Below are positions 14,064 through 17,372 of a stretch of DNA of 17,372 nt, piece after piece. The stretch's first letter is position 1. Each line of letters opens with the position of its first letter. This DNA is from Pseudomonadota bacterium. GTDB lineage: Bacteria > Chloroflexota > Ktedonobacteria > Ktedonobacterales > JACDGC01. The stretch covers positions 1 to 17,372 of the forward strand of contig JAJPKG010000479.1 of the NCBI GenBank assembly GCA_021323815.1. Direction: 5' to 3'. Under the pieces are notes generated by a model, which saw only the letters and a program-made list of their open reading frames with translations, searched no databases and was not told the origin of the DNA. Made by a program: the position numbers and the translations under genes.

Positions 14064-15365
14064 TCACGGCGTCAGGCGCGTGAGGTCGCGGGGGAAGAGC
14101 GCCGCCAGCTTCACGCTCGGCAAGCCAGCAAGCTGGGCAACCAGGCGTTCAAGGCCGATGGCGCATCCCCCGTGCGGCGGCATGCCATAGCGAAACGCCG
14201 ACAGATAATCGGCGAACGGCTCTTGCGGCAACCCGGCACGCTGCAACGCTGCCAGATAATCGGCGTAGAGGTGCAGGCGCTGGCCACCCGTCACCAACTC
14301 CATCCCGCGAAAGAGCAAGTCGAACGAGTTGGAATAGGCGGGCCGCGACGGATCGGGATGGGTATAGAACGGGCGCTTCTTCATGGGATATCCCGTGACA
14401 TAGAGGAAATCGCTGCCATAGGTCTCGCGCGCCCACTCGCCCAGCCAGCGCTCGTCCTGCGGCGAGAGGTCCGGCTCACCGCGCACATCCACGCCGTGCC
14501 GCTGCAAAATCATTTCTTGTGCCTCGGCAAAGTGGATATGCGGGATCATCGCCGGCACGTCAGGCAGCGCGATGCCCAGCAGACTGAGATCCGCCGCGTG
14601 GCGCGCCGCCAGATGCGCGAAGATGCCCGCCAGCACGTCGCGCAGCAACGCCATCACCGTGAAGTGATCGTCGATGAAGCCGAACTCCAGGTCCAGGCTG
14701 ACGTATTCGTTCAGGTGGCGCGTGGTGTCGTGCGGCTCGGCACGAAAGACAGGGCCGACCTCAAAGACGCGCTCAAACACGCCCACCATCATCTGCTTAT
14801 AAAATTGGGGGCTTTGCGCCAGGTAAGCCGGTCGCCCGAAATAGTCCAGTTTGAAGACGTTCGCGCCGCTTTCCGTTGCGCTGGCCACCAGCTTGGGCGA
14901 TTGAATCTCGGTGAAGCCGCGCTCGCTGAGGACGGCGCGAAAGCCCTGCATCACGCCCGCGCCCAGGCGCAAGATGGCTCGTCGCGCCGGATGCCGATTC
15001 AGCACCACCGCGTGATCAAGCTGCGTCGCCAGGCCGGCGTGCATCTCGCGCTTGTTCAGCGCCACCGGCACCAACTCAGTCACCCTCACCAGCACGGTTA
15101 ACTCCGGTTCGTGCAGTTCCGCGCCGCCCGGTGCCTTCGGCGTCGCCACCACGCGCCCGGTCACGCGCACGATGCTCTCGGTGTTCGCCTCGGCCAGATG
15201 TGCCAGCACGACGGCATCGTTCGTCACCGCCTGCACCATGCCCCAGGCGTCGCGCACCACCACAAACGTCAAACCGCCCAGCCGCCGCACCGCGTGCAGC
15301 CACCCTTCCACGCAGACGCGCTCGCCCACGTGTTCCGCCACCATGTTGCTCTGAATCCGCTCCAT
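14064..15365 (-). CDS. aspS: Archaeal-type aspartyl-tRNA synthetase, probably non-discriminating (Asp/Asn)
   Basis: A 433-residue class IIb synthetase that charges tRNA(Asp), and perhaps tRNA(Asn), with aspartate. An N-terminal OB-fold anticodon domain (about 15-105) contains GWLHAVRRLGG. Motif 1 lies around ERGFTEIQSP (148-157). The substrate loop YLAQSPQFYKQ (181-191) favours AspRS over AsnRS, which has a different sequence there. Motif 2 is GPVFRAEPH (204-212) with HLNEYVSLDLE (217-227). Motif 3 is the C-terminal GCAIGLERL (400-408). The short length and lack of the bacterial GAD insertion mark the archaeal/eukaryotic type. His24 and Pro79 match what I recall of non-discriminating enzymes, whose Asp-tRNA(Asn) needs GatCAB. 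AGGAG lies seven bases before ATG 15365. It is expressed through the T-box and leader-peptide region upstream. Confidence 0.9.
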   Translation of the reverse strand: MERIQSNMVAEHVGERVCVEGWLHAVRRLGGLTFVVVRDAWGMVQAVTNDAVVLAHLAEANTESIVRVTGRVVATPKAPGGAELHEPELTVLVRVTELVPVALNKREMHAGLATQLDHAVVLNRHPARRAILRLGAGVMQGFRAVLSERGFTEIQSPKLVASATESGANVFKLDYFGRPAYLAQSPQFYKQMMVGVFERVFEVGPVFRAEPHDTTRHLNEYVSLDLEFGFIDDHFTVMALLRDVLAGIFAHLAARHAADLSLLGIALPDVPAMIPHIHFAEAQEMILQRHGVDVRGEPDLSPQDERWLGEWARETYGSDFLYVTGYPMKKRPFYTHPDPSRPAYSNSFDLLFRGMELVTGGQRLHLYADYLAALQRAGLPQEPFADYLSAFRYGMPPHGGCAIGLERLVAQLAGLPSVKLAALFPRDLTRLTP

Positions 15366-15385
15366 GTTCGTGCTCCTGAGTCTGC

Positions 15386-15435
15386 AAAATCAGCCTGCCG
15401 GGGAAGTGGTACTGGAAACGCGCTCCCCAGCAGGC
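15386..15435 (-). terminator. Second attenuator hairpin, directly before the aspS ribosome site
   Basis: Reading on the minus strand, GCCTGCTGGGGA (15435-15424) pairs with TCCCCGGCAGGC (15404-15393): twelve pairs with one G-U, a 19-base loop, then TGATTTT (15392-15386). The T-run is short. The aspS ATG is 21 bases further on. With the Asp-rich peptide ending 11 bases before the stem, the layout matches a classical amino-acid attenuator. Confidence 0.6.
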
Positions 15436-15445
15436 CGCTGCATCC

Positions 15446-15487
15446 TCAGGCGCGCTCCCAGCCATCGTCGTCGTCGTCGCTGGTCAT
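15446..15487 (-). CDS. Asp-rich leader peptide upstream of aspS
   Basis: ATG 15487 opens a 13-codon ORF encoding MTSDDDDDGWERA and ending at TGA (15448-15446). Four GAC and one GAT codon run in a row (15478-15464). AAGGGG lies nine bases before the ATG. The ORF starts 23 bases after the T-box terminator's T-run, so it is reached only when the T-box reads through. Runs of the cognate codon before a biosynthetic or charging gene are the hallmark of ribosome-mediated attenuation, as in his and trp leaders. CCAGC (15483-15479) can pair with GCTGG either just after the Asp codons (15462-15458) or inside the terminator arm (15431-15427), which gives a possible switch. Function is inferred; the reading frame and codons are plain. 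Confidence 0.55.
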   Translation of the reverse strand: MTSDDDDDGWERA

Positions 15488-15510
15488 GATTTGGGTCCCC
15501 TTCTATGGCC

Positions 15511-15552
15511 ATAAAATTAGCCCTCGTCTCCATCATCTGGAGGACGAGGGCT
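15511..15552 (-). terminator. T-box terminator
   Basis: On the minus strand AGCCCTCGTCCTCCA (15552-15538) pairs with TGGAGACGAGGGCT (15532-15519), one bulge, five-base loop, followed by AATTTTAT (15518-15511). Its 5' arm is the same sequence that forms the 3' side of the T-box antiterminator, so only one can form. Confidence 0.85.
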
Positions 15553-15880
15553 TGCAAGAGCCGTTCGTGGTGCCACCACCATTTGCCCGGCGCGACATGC
15601 GCGCCGAACCTCAGCCGGGGAATCGCCTGCCGGGTGCTGCGCCGCTGAGAATAACAGACAACAGACATACGCGGGCACAAGCGAACAAAAAGAGGCGCGG
15701 CGAATCCACCGGGGCGCGGTAACGGGCGCGAACCGCAGCCGACTAGTCCGTGGCTCGTTCACCGGCTGGCTCAGGGGCGTCCGGCGGGGCAGAGGGGTAA
15801 CGGCGCTCGCATCATCTGCGCCGCTCTCTTGATACCCAAACTTGCCCGGCACCATCCCTTCAACGCGAGGCTATCAGCAA
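15511..15880 (-). promoter_or_regulatory. T-box riboswitch controlling aspS
   Basis: The T-box sequence GTGGTGGCACCACG (15579-15566) agrees with the consensus AGGGTGGNACCGCG at most positions. The tRNA-acceptor bulge is TGGCACC (15575-15569). Its UGGC would pair with a GCCA 3' end, that is, discriminator base G73, as in tRNA(Asp) and tRNA(Asn). The antiterminator is GGTGG/CCTCC around the bulge plus ACGA..GGCT paired with AGCC.TCGT (15580-15539). It excludes the terminator below. A distal Stem I hairpin is visible: CGGCGC (15823-15818) pairs with GCGCCG, loop AGATGATGCGA, and lower helices GGGTA/TACCC and GGGCA/TGCCC. A GAC (15781-15779) in the 3' strand of the next internal loop is the best specifier candidate; AAC at 15759-15757 is an alternative. 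Uncharged tRNA should favour aspS expression. Confidence 0.85.
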
Positions 15881-15886
15881 CGCTTG

Positions 15887-15916
15887 AGGATAGCACACGG
15901 CGTGCTGTCGTGTCAA
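15887..15916 (-). promoter_or_regulatory. Sigma70-type promoter of the aspS transcript
   Basis: On the minus strand TTGACA (15916-15911, perfect), an 18-base spacer and TATCCT (15892-15887, four of six). It begins two bases after the DUF6788 stop codon, so the aspS leader has its own start near 15880. Confidence 0.7.
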
Positions 15917-15917
15917 G

Positions 15918-16184
15918 CTAGCGTGCGGCTTCGACCGCGACCGGCTGTTTCATGGCGCGGTTCATGGCCAAGCGCTGCTCGGCGCGGGCGACCTGAGTGG
16001 CCGAAACGCCCTGTGGCTGCGTTTTGCCGATGTAGCCGGAGCGCAGCTTGGTCCCTTCACGCCAGTACGCATACCAGTACGGACCATGACCAGGGCCGTT
16101 TTTGCACGTGCCGCAGGTGGGCTTGCCGCATTTGCGATACTGCAACTGGTATGTGATGTGCTGATCGGTCGGAAGTTTGGACAT
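15918..16184 (-). CDS. DUF6788-family small zinc-ribbon-like protein
   Basis: An 88-residue protein with the family core QYRKCGKPTCGTCKNGPGHG then PYWYAYWREGTKLRSGYIGK. The three-cysteine cluster C-x4-C-x2-C (about 19, 24, 27) with a nearby His suggests metal binding, possibly zinc. Such proteins are common in Chloroflexota and cyanobacteria, and are often near mobile or repeat regions; their function is unknown to me. ATG 16184 (MSKLPTDQ) is chosen because homologous sequence begins about there. In-frame upstream ATGs at 16226 and near 16205 would add a non-conserved extension. A GGGAG is present 11 bases upstream. The gene ends just before the aspS promoter. Confidence 0.8.
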   Translation of the reverse strand: MSKLPTDQHITYQLQYRKCGKPTCGTCKNGPGHGPYWYAYWREGTKLRSGYIGKTQPQGVSATQVARAEQRLAMNRAMKQPVAVEAAR

Positions 16185-16612
16185 ATGATCCCGTTCTCCC
16201 ATCATCTTCCCCAAGAAATATGGCACCAGACGGGGTCGCCGGATGGAATGGCCGGTGTGCCTCCTTGCGGAATAGAGAAGACATAAGCGCCTATCGCCAT
16301 TCCCGTTAAGGCAGTGCCGTTCTGTGGTGCTGATGGCAGCATAGCACCCGTTGCTGACTACTTTCTGAATAGCACAGGATCGAATCTGATTATCTTGTCA
16401 TAAAAACCCCTTGTGTTACCGCCCAAGACGCCTTTTCTCTGTCTCTTTTTTCATCTTGGCTACATGAGTGCTTTTTTTGCGAGGTCGGGCGAGGCGTGCC
16501 ATCGCCCTCACAGAACCGGCAAAAGCCATTCATCGCGCCCCCGCAGAATATGCTACAATAGCAGGCACAAACTGATGTTTTCTGCTGTTCTGATGTTGCG
16601 GGAGCAGGTGCC
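16185..16612. other. Divergent intergenic region
   Basis: Holds no gene I can support. It contains a compact hairpin, GGTGCT (16326-16331) with AGCACC (16343-16348) and inner TGCTG/CAGCA, of no known class. The right side is AT-richer, with runs of T near 16440-16480, and carries the promoter for the downstream plus-strand gene. No promoter for the DUF6788 gene stands out. Confidence 0.4.
16551..16559 (+). promoter_or_regulatory. Extended -10 promoter of the last gene
   Basis: TGCTACAAT, identical to the extended -10 before the Rpn gene (1910-1918), lies 53 bases before ATG 16613. The -35 (CATCGC) is poor. Confidence 0.5.
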
Positions 16613-17372
16613 ATGCCACGAACCGTGCCGCTGGATTTCTTGATCATCACCTCGTCGCCGGCAGTGACGCTGGCGGCGGTGGAAGAGACGCTGGCCCCTT
16701 TGCGTCTGGGGATGGTAAGCGCGTTTCCGCCGGGGGAAGATCCCGACCAGGCATGGGCTGAGGGGCGCGAGCGCGTGATGCTGGGGCGCGTGGGCATCCG
16801 CGAGACGCTGGGGCGGGTTGAGGCGACGCTGGTGATGGAACGCCACCGCCGCGCCGTCATGCAGGGGCTGGCTCCCGACGCGTTGGCGCGGTTGCTGAGC
16901 GGGATCAACGCCGAGCAACAGCAGACTTTCAGGGCGGGCACCATCTCCATTGATCTGCGCTTCACGCTGGTGGATGCTGATCTGCGCTGGTGCCACCGGT
17001 GGGTGGTCGCGTGCCTGGAAGCGCTGGGGCGGCGCTTCGCCGGTGTCATTTTTGATCCCGCCGCGCAACGCTGCCAGTCGCCAGAGCAGGTGGGCTTGCT
17101 GCGCGAGGCCGCGCCCAGCGCGTTCATCAGCCTGCATAACGAGGCGTGGGGACCGGAAACGCGCTGGCTGCACACGCACGGGCTGCAAAAATTCGGCCAG
17201 CCGGAATTAGAGATCGTCGGGGTGCCGCAGCCGCTGGAAGCCACCGGCGCAGGCGTGTTGCGCATCGTGGCCGAGACGCTGGCAATGAGCGATCCCGGTG
17301 ATGGGCCGGCGCTGCGGGCGGGGATGGAAGTGGAATGCGAGGGCGCGGGCATGTTGCTGGCACGCAACGCCC
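16613..17372 (+). CDS. Hypothetical protein, 3' end outside window
   Basis: Open for 253 codons to the window end. It starts MPRTVPLDFLIITSSP and continues with a helical region rich in Arg and Glu (about 50-85). A segment RWCHRWVVACLEALGRRFAG (about 126-145) precedes VIFDPAAQRCQSPEQVG. The best-conserved-looking part is LHNEAWGPETRWLHTHGL then QKFGQPELEIVGVP (about 175-206). The H-T-H-G and P-E-L-E pattern recalls bacterial DUF4026/DUF4261-like proteins, but I cannot assign a family firmly. No signal peptide or membrane span is visible, so it is probably cytoplasmic. GGGAG is eight bases before ATG 16613. Codon use favours G/C at third positions, as in a genuine gene. Confidence 0.75.
   Translation, partial: MPRTVPLDFLIITSSPAVTLAAVEETLAPLRLGMVSAFPPGEDPDQAWAEGRERVMLGRVGIRETLGRVEATLVMERHRRAVMQGLAPDALARLLSGINAEQQQTFRAGTISIDLRFTLVDADLRWCHRWVVACLEALGRRFAGVIFDPAAQRCQSPEQVGLLREAAPSAFISLHNEAWGPETRWLHTHGLQKFGQPELEIVGVPQPLEATGAGVLRIVAETLAMSDPGDGPALRAGMEVECEGAGMLLARNA

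Noticed and set aside
13923..15101. 392-codon plus-strand ORF opposite aspS
   Set aside because: Almost wholly antisense to a well-conserved synthetase; Arg/His-rich and without motif.
15464..15478. Asp codon run as a simple GAC microsatellite
   Set aside because: Considered, but the run sits in a short ORF with start, ribosome site and stop, right before an aspS attenuator-like stem, so a leader-peptide reading is preferred. The microsatellite option remains as a stated refutation test.
16390..17367. 325-codon minus-strand ORF at the window end
   Set aside because: Ser/Arg/Pro-rich and lacks a ribosome site. The plus-strand frame from 16613 has the more natural protein composition, a promoter and a ribosome site.
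1..17372. tRNA or rRNA genes, CRISPR arrays, full insertion sequences
   Set aside because: None found on reading both strands; no regularly spaced repeats and no transposase other than the Rpn-type nuclease.

Overview
The window is GC-rich bacterial DNA, densely packed on both strands. Several features point to Chloroflexota, perhaps Ktedonobacteria: an archaeal-type aspartyl-tRNA synthetase under a T-box, a DUF433/DUF5615 toxin-antitoxin pair, an Rpn-family nuclease with a GIQQ repeat tail, a DUF6788 protein, and palindromic dispersed-type repeats. This placement is an inference from gene content; no rRNA or other marker is present.

Layout. (1) 1-1776, minus: 5' part of a polytopic GT-C/GT87-like glycosyltransferase with a palindromic insert inside the reading frame. 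(2) 1890-4287: an Rpn nuclease; a small antibiotic-biosynthesis-monooxygenase (ABM) protein preceded by an overlapping 11-codon leader ORF; a strong convergent hairpin; an unrecognised minus-strand protein with its own promoter. (3) 4332-10534, plus: an exopolysaccharide-type cluster of a GT4 glycosyltransferase, a nucleotide-sugar dehydrogenase, a palindromic repeat, and a 1030-residue protein joining a Wzy/O-antigen-ligase-like membrane half to a dimethylformamidase-beta-like extracytoplasmic half. (4) 10607-12256: a DUF433/DUF5615 toxin-antitoxin pair whose toxin overlaps the 3' end of convergent tilS. (5) 12363-14038: a phospholipase-D-like probable lipoprotein and a single-domain response regulator. 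(6) 14064-15916, minus: aspS behind a leader of about 500 nt. (7) 15918-16184, minus: a DUF6788 protein. (8) 16551-17372, plus: 5' part of an unrecognised gene.

The most interesting region is the aspS leader. In transcription order it holds a sigma70-type promoter, a T-box with mutually exclusive antiterminator and terminator, a 13-residue leader peptide with five consecutive Asp codons, a second 12-bp hairpin with a short U-run, and then the aspS ribosome site. This suggests two stacked sensors for one synthetase: uncharged tRNA read by the T-box, and ribosome stalling at Asp codons read by a classical attenuator. Other good leads are the Wzy/DMFase-like fusion, the repeat-bridged tandem glycosyltransferase, and the leader ORF/hairpin coupled to the ABM gene.
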